From the NCBI GenBank assembly GCA_021795095.1, contig JAJYPU010000086.1, forward strand, positions 1 through 7,739: a stretch of DNA of 7,739 nt, read 5' to 3'. This document shows positions 1-6,099 of the stretch, one piece after another (the first letter of the stretch is position 1; every line of letters starts with the position of its first letter). The translations under genes were made by a program, and so were the position numbers. This DNA is from Actinomycetes bacterium (GTDB lineage Bacteria > Actinomycetota > Acidimicrobiia > Acidimicrobiales > RAAP-2). The notes beneath the pieces were generated by a model that was not told where the DNA came from, did no database searches, and saw only the letters and a program-made list of their open reading frames with translations.

Positions 1-1
1 G

Positions 2-1114
2 ACGGCGACCCGGCGGTGTCGAGGAACGCACGATCGAACCAAGCCCGTAGGCCCCTTCGTTGTCGCCCACGCCGCCATCACCCTTCGAAGCTTTCTCGAC
101 GACGTCACCGCGTGGGGGTGGTCTGAGGCTCCACAGCGACGCCTTATGTTCGCCGCCGACCTGCCCCGTCAGCCCGATATGCTGCCGCGCGCCCTGGCGC
201 CCGATATCGATCGGGCCCTGATGGCAGCGGTGAGCGAACTCACGGATCCCTTCGCCAGAGTGGCCATCACGATCTTGCGCCACACGGGTCTGCGTCGCGG
301 TGAGCTGCTCGACCTCGAGCTCGACTGCTTGATGGACTATGGACCGAGCGGCACCTGGTTGCGGGTGCCGCTCGGCAAGCTCAACGACGAACGAGCCGTT
401 CCACTTGACGACGTCGCTCTCGACTCATTTGACGAATGGTTGTCCGCTCGTTCGCCGCAGCGCTCGCTGGAGCACCCCCGCGACGGGCGGTCGTGCGACT
501 TCATCTTCGTCGAACGAGGACGACGCATTGGACCGGGGCGCATCCAAGACGGATTGGCGCGGGCGGTCGAAACCTGCGGGCTTGTTGGTGTGGACGGCAA
601 ACCCTTGCGGGTCGTTGCCCACCAGCTTCGCCACACCTGGGCCACCGAACTGGTCAACGCCGGCATGTCCCTCCAGGCGCTCATGACCTTGCTCGGACAC
701 CGCTCTCCAGAGATGACGATGCGCTATGCGCGACTCTCTTCGCCAACGCTTCGCAATGCGTATAACGAGGCAGTAGGCAAGGTGGCGAAACAGATTCCAG
801 TGACGCCCATCGGGCGGCCAACCGTTCCCAATCGGATCAATTGGTTGGCGGCCGAGGTACTCAAGACACGCGTGGCTCACGGCTATTGCGCCCGAGAGCT
901 CGCAGCGCAGGCGTGCCCCTATGCCAACGTCTGCGAGACGTGCCCGAACTTCGTCACGACGACCGACTTCGCCCCCGTCATTGAGGACCAGTTGACCGAC
1001 CTTCAAGAGCTCCGCGACGACGCCGATCGGCGCGGTTGGACCGCCGAGGTAGCTCGACACCAGCGAGTCATCGAAAGCTTGGAGGATCATCTGCGAAGGC
1101 TCGGCGTCAGGTGA
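2..1114 (+). CDS. Tyrosine recombinase/integrase, 5' end outside window
   Basis: Site-specific DNA recombinase that breaks and rejoins DNA through a tyrosine intermediate. The frame is open from base 2. An ATG at 146 exists, but the codons before it encode RSFLDDVTAWGW, which looks like the end of a core-binding domain, so the gene probably begins left of the window. Counting from the ATG at 146, the catalytic signatures are in order: arginine I in TGLRRGEL (about 47-54), the beta-hairpin lysine in GKLNDERAVPL (about 77-87), HQLRH (about 159-163), the GH of LLGHRS, and the tyrosine in MRYARLS (about 194). After the catalytic domain comes a roughly 110-residue tail with GYC, then ACPYANVCETC, a cysteine cluster seen in large transposon-type (Tn554-like) recombinases, and a charged helical end. 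Codon choice is less G/C-biased than in the genes to the right, suggesting horizontal transfer. It ends 39 nt before the stop of a truncated lyase gene on the opposite strand. The family is certain; the type of element is inferred. Confidence 0.88.
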   Translation, partial: TATRRCRGTHDRTKPVGPFVVAHAAITLRSFLDDVTAWGWSEAPQRRLMFAADLPRQPDMLPRALAPDIDRALMAAVSELTDPFARVAITILRHTGLRRGELLDLELDCLMDYGPSGTWLRVPLGKLNDERAVPLDDVALDSFDEWLSARSPQRSLEHPRDGRSCDFIFVERGRRIGPGRIQDGLARAVETCGLVGVDGKPLRVVAHQLRHTWATELVNAGMSLQALMTLLGHRSPEMTMRYARLSSPTLRNAYNEAVGKVAKQIPVTPIGRPTVPNRINWLAAEVLKTRVAHGYCARELAAQACPYANVCETCPNFVTTTDFAPVIEDQLTDLQELRDDADRRGWTAEVARHQRVIESLEDHLRRLGVR

Positions 1115-1153
1115 GCAGGATGAACCTGGGATTGCCCCGCCCCCGAGGGCCGG

Positions 1154-1555
<402 letters not shown>

Positions 1556-2338
1556 CTAGCGCTGGTGCACGCTACAGAAGTACGTCGTTCGCCCGCCGAT
1601 CGTCTCGATGCGCATCGCCCCGCCGTCGCGTGGGCACAGGCCACCGGGGAATCGCGAGACCATATGGTCACCGGTGTGGGATCCTCCCCGACGTCCGAGG
1701 GTCCGCATCGTCTGGGTGAAGGCCCGGTAGAGCGCCGTGCGCTGCGCGGGGTCGAGGCGCCCGACGGGGGTCCGCGGGTCGATTCCGGCGCGAAAGAGCA
1801 TCTCGTCGGCGAGCAGGTTGCCGACGCCGGCGATGCGGGACTGGTCCAGGAGCCGAGCCTTGATCGCGGGTCCCTCCCCACGCGCGCCGAGTGCCGCGTC
1901 AAAGGCCGAGCGCGACATCGCGAGCGCGTCCACGCCGAGCTCGTCGAGGTCGGGATCGATCTCGACGCGCGCGAGTCGCCGTGGGTCGTGCACGACGAGC
2001 GAGCGGCCGTCTTCGAACTCGAGACCGGCGCGCACCCAGTCGCTGCGGTACTCGTGGGGACCGTAGAAGAGTCCCTCGAGGCCGGCCTCACCGTCGAGCA
2101 GCAGCACCCCGGTCATCCCGAAACGCAGCGCCAGGGTCACCCCGTCGGTCTGCAGCACCAGCAGCTTGCCGCGCCGATCCGTGGCGGTGATCGTCAGCCC
2201 GACGACGACCTTCGCCCACGCACTCGGTGCGGTGAGCTTCTTCGCCGCGTACTCGTCGGCCCACCCGCGCGAGACTCTTGCACCGACGACGCGCTCGGCG
2301 AGACGTCGGTACGACTCGATCTCCAGCACTTCGGGCAC
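1556..2338 (-). CDS. Fpg/Nei-family DNA glycosylase / AP lyase with altered zinc finger
   Basis: Predicted base-excision repair enzyme that removes oxidised bases and nicks the abasic strand; 260 residues, normal for the family. It starts MPEVLEIESYR, giving the N-terminal proline nucleophile and Glu3. The conserved lysine is K58 in RRGKLLVL, M75 lies in RFGMTG, R120-R121 in DPRRLARVE (usually DPRRFG), and the helix-two-turn-helix is IKARLLDQ..IAGVGN..ADE (159-179; K160, N174). The C-terminal finger usually has four cysteines; here it reads CPRDG (235-239) and CSVHQR (255-260), so positions two and four are Asp238 and His258, while R250 is kept. GTG 2338 is chosen because it gives the Pro2 start. 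Six nucleotides upstream is TACCCT, so the mRNA is probably leaderless. It is transcribed divergently from the four-gene operon. The substrate (8-oxoguanine or oxidised pyrimidines) cannot be told from sequence. Confidence 0.93.
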   Translation of the reverse strand: MPEVLEIESYRRLAERVVGARVSRGWADEYAAKKLTAPSAWAKVVVGLTITATDRRGKLLVLQTDGVTLALRFGMTGVLLLDGEAGLEGLFYGPHEYRSDWVRAGLEFEDGRSLVVHDPRRLARVEIDPDLDELGVDALAMSRSAFDAALGARGEGPAIKARLLDQSRIAGVGNLLADEMLFRAGIDPRTPVGRLDPAQRTALYRAFTQTMRTLGRRGGSHTGDHMVSRFPGGLCPRDGGAMRIETIGGRTTYFCSVHQR

Positions 2339-2344
2339 CGCGCC

Positions 2345-2350
2345 AGGGTA
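2345..2350 (-). promoter_or_regulatory. Putative leaderless -10 element of the glycosylase gene
   Basis: On the minus strand TACCCT fits TAnnnT and is followed by 6 nt (GGCGCG) and the GTG start at 2338. This spacing puts transcription start at or next to the start codon, the usual leaderless arrangement in actinobacteria. There is no Shine-Dalgarno in the gap. No convincing -35 is seen. Confidence 0.5.
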
Positions 2351-2359
2351 GCGGCAAGC

Positions 2360-2371
2360 GAGGGCACCCTC
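2360..2371. promoter_or_regulatory. 12-bp dyad GAGGG-CA-CCCTC in the divergent promoter region
   Basis: A perfect 5-bp inverted repeat with a 2-bp centre lies between the two divergent -10 elements, directly upstream of TAGCAT. The position suits a regulator acting on both genes, but the repeat is short and GC-rich, so chance is a real possibility. Confidence 0.25.
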
Positions 2372-2373
2372 AC

Positions 2374-2379
2374 TAGCAT
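2374..2379 (+). promoter_or_regulatory. Putative leaderless -10 element of the four-gene operon
   Basis: TAGCAT fits TAnnnT and is followed by GATTGG and then ATG at 2386. The 6-nt gap has no useful ribosome binding site, so the transcript probably begins at the ATG. It mirrors the divergent glycosylase promoter, which has the same 6-nt spacing. The -35 region (near 2351-2356, GCGGCA) is not recognisable. Confidence 0.55.
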
Positions 2380-2385
2380 GATTGG

Positions 2386-3504
2386 ATGGTCGACAAGCCC
2401 CAATGGCGAGAACTCTTTAGCGAAGTCGTCACCTCGGGGCTGTGTACGGGCTGTGCGGCCTGTGTCATCGCGTGCCCCCACGACGTGCTCGACTACGACG
2501 ACCAGGACGGTCACTACAAGCCCTGGCACCTCGACATCGACGGCGGACGCGAGGACTGCACCCACGGCGTCAAGGGCTGCACAATGTGCACCCGGGCCTG
2601 CCCGCGCTTTCGCTCCTGGGAGAGTGAGATCGACGTGCACCGCGTGGGCCGCGAGCGCACCGAGGACGAGGTCTACGGCATCGGCGACGTCGTGCTCGCA
2701 CGGGCCCTTGACCCCGAGGTCGCCTCGACCGGACAGGACGGCGGCGTGGTGTCGGCGATTCTGCTCTACGCGCTCGAGCACGACCTGATCGACGCCGCGC
2801 TCGTGAGTGCCACGGCCGGTGACGGGTCGTGGCGAGCCGTGCCGGCGGTGGCGCGAACCCGCGCCGACGTGCTCGCGACTGCCGGTTCGCGCTACACCTA
2901 CAGTGCCAACCTCCTCGCCTACCCCGAGGCCATCGAGGGCGGCGCCGAGCGCATCGCGCTCGTCGGCATGGGTTGCATGGCCTCAGCACCGGGCGCGATG
3001 CAGGTCCGCAAGTCCGGCAAGATGGCCCGTCGACTGAGCCTCACCATCGGTCTGCTCTGCTCTAAGACCTTCGATGACCGTATCTTCGAGGAGCTCTTCG
3101 AGTCGAAGTACGGCCTCAAGCGCGACGACATCGTCAAGATGAACATCAAGGGCGTCTTCCAGATCTGGACGCGCGACGGCGCGCTGCACGAGGTGCCCCT
3201 GAAGGAGGCCCACGCCTTCACCCGTGAGGGCTGCGTGCAGTGCCCCGACTTCGCCGCCGAGCACGCCGACATCTCGGCCGGTGGCATCGGCGCCTTCGGG
3301 GACTGGACACTCCTCATCGTGCGCACGGACCTCGGACGCACAATGCTCCAGGGCCTGCTCGACGGCGGGCGCATCGAGGTGCGCCCGGGCGACGACGACC
3401 CCGGCGCGGTCGCCCTCTTGCACAAGCTCGCCCAGGTCTCGCGCCGTCGCTGGCCCGAGACGGCCGACCCGAAGCCCCGACGGATTCCGGTGCGTCCCTC
3501 GTGA
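2386..3504 (+). CDS. FrhB-type iron-sulfur flavoprotein (coenzyme F420 hydrogenase/dehydrogenase beta family)
   Basis: 372-residue predicted cytosolic oxidoreductase. The family moves electrons between F420 or ferredoxin and FAD through Fe-S clusters; the partner here is unknown. The N-terminus holds a ferredoxin-like pair of clusters: C20-x2-C23-x2-C26-x3-C30-P, and C58-x6-C65-x2-C68-x3-C72-P. Then come the family motif GQDGGVVSAIL (116-126), GMGCMA (195-200, with Cys197, where relatives usually have GxPCQ), C225 in LLCSK, and the signature CVQCPDFAAEHADIS (283-297) followed by GGIGAFGDWT. Two clusters resemble FpoF-like or chlorophyll-reductase-like relatives more than single-cluster FrhB. 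No hydrogenase or dehydrogenase partner subunits are encoded nearby, so it probably acts alone or with unlinked partners. The start is ATG 2386, behind a leaderless -10. Its TGA overlaps the GTG of the next gene (GTGA), making it the first gene of a coupled operon. Family assignment is firm; F420 as cofactor is inferred. Confidence 0.9.
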   Translation: MVDKPQWRELFSEVVTSGLCTGCAACVIACPHDVLDYDDQDGHYKPWHLDIDGGREDCTHGVKGCTMCTRACPRFRSWESEIDVHRVGRERTEDEVYGIGDVVLARALDPEVASTGQDGGVVSAILLYALEHDLIDAALVSATAGDGSWRAVPAVARTRADVLATAGSRYTYSANLLAYPEAIEGGAERIALVGMGCMASAPGAMQVRKSGKMARRLSLTIGLLCSKTFDDRIFEELFESKYGLKRDDIVKMNIKGVFQIWTRDGALHEVPLKEAHAFTREGCVQCPDFAAEHADISAGGIGAFGDWTLLIVRTDLGRTMLQGLLDGGRIEVRPGDDDPGAVALLHKLAQVSRRRWPETADPKPRRIPVRPS

Positions 3505-4130
3505 AGCGCACCGCGACCACGGTCTTGCTCGTACGCCACGGCCAGACCCCGACCACGGGGTCGGTGCTGCCCGGGCGTGCGCCGGGCCTGCACCTCAGTG
3601 ACCGCGGCCGGGCCCAAGCCGAGCGGGTCGCCACGCGACTCACTGAGCTCGCCTCGGCGCCCGTTGCCATCTACAGTTCGCCCCTCGAGCGCGCACGCGA
3701 GACCGCCGCGCCGATCGCGCGCGCGCTCGGACTTCGCACGCGCAGTGAGCGCGGACTGCTCGAGTGCGACTTCGGCGCCTGGACCGGCCAGTCACTCTCG
3801 CGCCTGCGCCGGACCCGCGAGTGGCGCGCCGTCCAGCACGCCCCGAGCACGTTCACCTTCCCCGACGGCGAGTCCTTTGCCGCAATGCAGCGGCGCATCT
3901 GGCTAACCATCGAGCGTCTCGTCGAGGCGCACCGCGGTGACTCGATCGTGCTCGTGAGCCACGCCGACCCGATCAAGGCGGCGGTCACCTTTGCCCAGGG
4001 GGTCCCCCTCGACCTCTTCCAGCGCACGATGGTCTCGACGTGCTCGGTGAGCGCCATCGCCCTCGGGGACCAGCCGACGGTCTTGTGCGTGAACTCCACC
4101 GGGTCACTCGCCGAGGTGGTCGGTCGATGA
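3501..4130 (+). CDS. Histidine phosphatase superfamily protein, MSMEG_4193-type putative phosphomutase
   Basis: 209-residue protein of the phosphoglycerate mutase/histidine phosphatase fold. The RHG motif with the phosphorylated histidine is R12-H13-G14 in LVRHGQT. The second arginine is R64 in SSPLERARET, the acid/base glutamate is E88 in LLECDFGAW, and the second catalytic histidine is H154 in VSHADPIK. All catalytic residues are present, so it should be active. The segment VLPGRAPGLHLSDRG (22-36) fits the actinobacterial MSMEG_4193 subfamily, whose physiological substrate is unknown; annotation as phosphomutase is by similarity, and phosphatase activity is at least as likely. The GTG start at 3501 overlaps the upstream stop by 4 nt with no Shine-Dalgarno, implying translational coupling. 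Its own TGA overlaps the next ATG (ATGA). It is the first gene of the conserved actinobacterial trio with DUF3090 and the SCO1664-type protein. Confidence 0.92.
   Translation: MKRTATTVLLVRHGQTPTTGSVLPGRAPGLHLSDRGRAQAERVATRLTELASAPVAIYSSPLERARETAAPIARALGLRTRSERGLLECDFGAWTGQSLSRLRRTREWRAVQHAPSTFTFPDGESFAAMQRRIWLTIERLVEAHRGDSIVLVSHADPIKAAVTFAQGVPLDLFQRTMVSTCSVSAIALGDQPTVLCVNSTGSLAEVVGR
4113..4119 (+). promoter_or_regulatory. Ribosome binding site of the DUF3090 gene
   Basis: GAGGTGG lies 7 nt before ATG 4127, inside the 3' end of the phosphomutase gene. It supports this start over upstream in-frame codons and adds to coupling through the ATGA overlap. Confidence 0.5.
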
Positions 4131-4606
4131 ACTACGTCTTTGACGCCCCGGACCGCGTGATGGTCGGTGCCCACGGCGAGGTCGGCCAGCGTCGGTTCCT
4201 CCTCCAGGCCCGCCAGGGCCGACGCCTCATCGTCGTCAAGTGTGAGAAGCAGCAGCTCGCCGCGCTCGCCGAGTGGATCGCCCAGGTGCTCGACACGATG
4301 GGACGCCCGGGCCACCTGCCCGATGACCTGTCCCTCGAGCCCGAGTTCGAGTCCGACTTCGAGGCCGGCGACATCACGGTCGTGGTCGATGAGGACACCG
4401 ACACCATCAGCGTCTCAGTGGAGTCTCGCGAGGCTGAGGACACCCTCGAGCTGACGCTCACCAAGGAGTGGGCGGGCGCGCTCGCCATCGCGGTGACCCG
4501 ACTCGTCGAGGCGGGACGACCGCCGTGCCCCCTCTGTGGCGGTCCCCTCGACCCACGCGGCCACGACTGCCCGCGCACCAACGGCCACCGCGCGCCGATC
4601 GCCTAG
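4127..4606 (+). CDS. DUF3090 family protein with C-terminal zinc-binding motif
   Basis: 159-residue protein of the uncharacterised DUF3090 family, the middle member of the actinobacterial trio. It opens with MNYVFDAPDRVMVG and QRRFLLQAR, typical of the family, then has an acidic beta-rich middle (about 66-112). The tail carries C134-P-L-C137-GGPLDP..H146-x-C148-PR-NGH154, a pattern that could bind one zinc ion. There is no signal peptide or membrane segment, so it is cytosolic. The zinc motif and acidic surface suggest a binding or adaptor role rather than catalysis, which is inference. The start is an ATG overlapping the upstream stop by 4 nt, behind a good ribosome site; the next gene starts 2 nt after its TAG. 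Length is close to what I recall for the family. Confidence 0.92.
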   Translation: MNYVFDAPDRVMVGAHGEVGQRRFLLQARQGRRLIVVKCEKQQLAALAEWIAQVLDTMGRPGHLPDDLSLEPEFESDFEAGDITVVVDEDTDTISVSVESREAEDTLELTLTKEWAGALAIAVTRLVEAGRPPCPLCGGPLDPRGHDCPRTNGHRAPIA

Positions 4607-4608
4607 CC

Positions 4609-5316
4609 GTGGAACGCGCCGAACAGCGCGAACTGCTGGCCCACGGGGCCATCACCGTCGAGGGACGCATCGCCGGATCGTCGAACCAGGCCCTACTCGT
4701 CACGGTGCGCCTCGGCGAGTCCCAGGCCAGCGCCTGCTACAAGGCCGAGGCCGGCGAGCGGCCACTCTGGGACTTCCCCGACGGCCTGTGGCGCCGTGAG
4801 GTCGCCGCCTACGAACTCGACGTGGCCCTCGACACCGACCTCGTGCCCACCACGATCGCGCGCGACGACGGACCCTTCGGGCCGGGATCGCTCCAGTGGT
4901 GGGTCGAGGACGCCCACGAGGACCACTACTTCACCCTGCGCGAGCGACCCGAGTTCGACCAGTGGTTCGCCACCCTCGCCGCCTTTGACGTCGTGGCGAA
5001 CAACGCCGATCGAAAGGCCGGCCACGTCCTCTACGACGGCACGCGGTGCTGGGCGATCGACAACGGCCTGTGCTTTCATGAGGAGGACAAGCTGCGCACC
5101 GTGGTCTGGGAGTACGCCGGACTGCGGGTCGAGGACGCGTTGCTCGAGCGCATCGACCGCTTCGCGCGCGGTGACGGCGCGGCGCTTCGCCCCTGGCTCG
5201 CGCCCCACGAGGTCGCCCTCGCGCTCAACCGCGCGAGCGCACTCGTCGAGTCGAGCCGCTACCCGACCCCCGACGAGGACCGCGACTGGCCACCGTACCC
5301 GTGGCCGTTGATCTGA
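4609..5316 (+). CDS. SCO1664-family protein, phosphatidylinositol-kinase/HipA-like fold
   Basis: 235-residue cytosolic protein of the SCO1664 family, third member of the trio. The family has distant similarity to phosphatidylinositol 3-/4-kinases. Kinase-like marks are visible: a candidate ATP lysine K45 in CYKAEAGERPLWDFP, E64 in the following helix (WRREVAAYEL), a catalytic-loop-like FDVVANNADRKAGH (126-139, with N132, D134, R135), and a metal-binding-like D151 in WAIDNGLCFH. KLRTVVWEYAG (161-171) and the proline-rich end PPYPWPLI are also family features. The substrate is unknown: lipid, protein or small molecule. GTG 4609 is chosen because family similarity begins there and it lies 2 nt after the DUF3090 stop; an open frame from 4468 only overlaps that gene. 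There is no Shine-Dalgarno, so translation probably depends on the upstream gene. It is the last gene of the compact operon, as 68 nt separate it from the next. Confidence 0.92.
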   Translation: MERAEQRELLAHGAITVEGRIAGSSNQALLVTVRLGESQASACYKAEAGERPLWDFPDGLWRREVAAYELDVALDTDLVPTTIARDDGPFGPGSLQWWVEDAHEDHYFTLRERPEFDQWFATLAAFDVVANNADRKAGHVLYDGTRCWAIDNGLCFHEEDKLRTVVWEYAGLRVEDALLERIDRFARGDGAALRPWLAPHEVALALNRASALVESSRYPTPDEDRDWPPYPWPLI

Positions 5317-5373
5317 GGAAAGCAAAAAGCACTCGTTAGAAACGGCCGCAAGCGGACACGTGGTGGTGAGATC

Positions 5374-5380
5374 AAAGGAG
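5374..5380 (+). promoter_or_regulatory. Ribosome binding site of the SIMPL gene
   Basis: AAAGGAG followed by CGCC and ATG at 5385. It contrasts with the leaderless or coupled starts upstream, so this gene has its own 5' leader. The rest of the 68-nt gap (5317-5384) is locally A-rich (GGAAAGCAAAAAGC) and has a weak CCGC-AA-GCGG hairpin (5346-5355), but no promoter I can defend. Confidence 0.65.
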
Positions 5381-5384
5381 CGCC

Positions 5385-6098
5385 ATGTCCGCCTCATCAC
5401 GAACCACCCGCGTCATCGTCGTGCTCGTCGTCTTCGTCCTCGTCGCTGCGGGGTTCGTCGCGCTGCGCGCACGGTCGGGTCCCTCGGGCACCATCGAGGT
5501 CACCGGTTCGGCGAGCGCGACGGGTACGCCCGACACCGTCGCCTTCTCGATCGGGGTTGTCACCACCGGCGCCTCCACGGCGGCCGCGCTTCGCACCAAC
5601 AACGCGCGCACGCGCGCGCTCGAGGCGGCGCTGCTCGCGATCGGTGAACCGCGCAGCGGCCTCGCCACCTCGGGGCTCAACGTGTCCTCGATCACCAACG
5701 CCCACGGTCAGGTGACCGGCTATCAGGTCGACGACGAGCTCACCGTGACCAGCCACCGCGTCGGCCACGCCGGGGCGCTCATCGCGGCCGCCCTCGCCGC
5801 GGCCGGCAACACGGCCCAACTCTCGGGCATCACGTACTCGATCACGAACCAGTCGGCGGTGCTCGCGCGCGCTCGCGCGTCGGCCATGGCCAACGCCCAC
5901 CGGGCCGCGTCCCAGCTGGCCTCGGCGGCCTCGGCGTCCCTCGGCGCGGTGCGCACCATCGTCGACGACGAGAGCAACCCACCGGTCGTCCTACCCGGCG
6001 TCTACGGGTTCGCCGCGGTCAAGGCGGCCTCGGTGCCCGTCCAACCGGGGACCCAGTCGGTCTCGGTCACGGTGCGCGTGACCTACACACTGCGCTAG
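5385..6098 (+). CDS. SIMPL (DUF541/YggE-like) domain protein, membrane-anchored
   Basis: 237-residue protein. Residues 9-28 form one hydrophobic segment after a short positively charged start, acting as a signal anchor or uncleaved signal peptide; no lipobox cysteine is present. The SIMPL domain starts with GTIEVTGSASATGTPDTVAFSI (the common I.V.G.G......D.A....GV pattern) and ends SVSVTVRVTYTL. The middle shows GLATSGLNVSSI and GYQVDDELTVT, both usual in the family, and an Ala-rich helical stretch with LARARASAMANAHRAA. Relatives such as YggE are periplasmic or extracytoplasmic and tied to oxidative stress tolerance, with no known enzyme activity. It follows the four-gene operon on the same strand after 68 nt and could be co-transcribed. 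Its stop is one base from the convergent exporter gene. Confidence 0.9.
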   Translation: MSASSRTTRVIVVLVVFVLVAAGFVALRARSGPSGTIEVTGSASATGTPDTVAFSIGVVTTGASTAAALRTNNARTRALEAALLAIGEPRSGLATSGLNVSSITNAHGQVTGYQVDDELTVTSHRVGHAGALIAAALAAAGNTAQLSGITYSITNQSAVLARARASAMANAHRAASQLASAASASLGAVRTIVDDESNPPVVLPGVYGFAAVKAASVPVQPGTQSVSVTVRVTYTLR

Positions 6099-6099
6099 G

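Noticed and set aside
425..1090. 221-codon minus-strand open frame opposite the integrase
   Set aside because: Antisense to a clear recombinase with all catalytic residues; no independent support.
1139..1149. GCCC-CGA-GGGC mini-hairpin after the integrase as a terminator
   Set aside because: Only a 4-bp stem with a 3-nt loop and no U tract, in a C-rich stretch; not distinguishable from chance.
3240..3500. Upstream extension of the phosphomutase frame
   Set aside because: It overlaps the flavoprotein gene in another frame and is Arg/Pro-rich; histidine phosphatase similarity starts right at GTG 3501.
5317..5384. Promoter in the A-rich gap before the SIMPL gene
   Set aside because: TTGATC and TTAGAA are 22 bp apart, and the GGAAAG/CGTT pair has only 11 bp between, so neither housekeeping nor ECF spacing fits.
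4693..5400. 235-codon minus-strand open frame opposite the SCO1664-type gene
   Set aside because: Antisense shadow; no family features, while the plus-strand gene has full family signatures.
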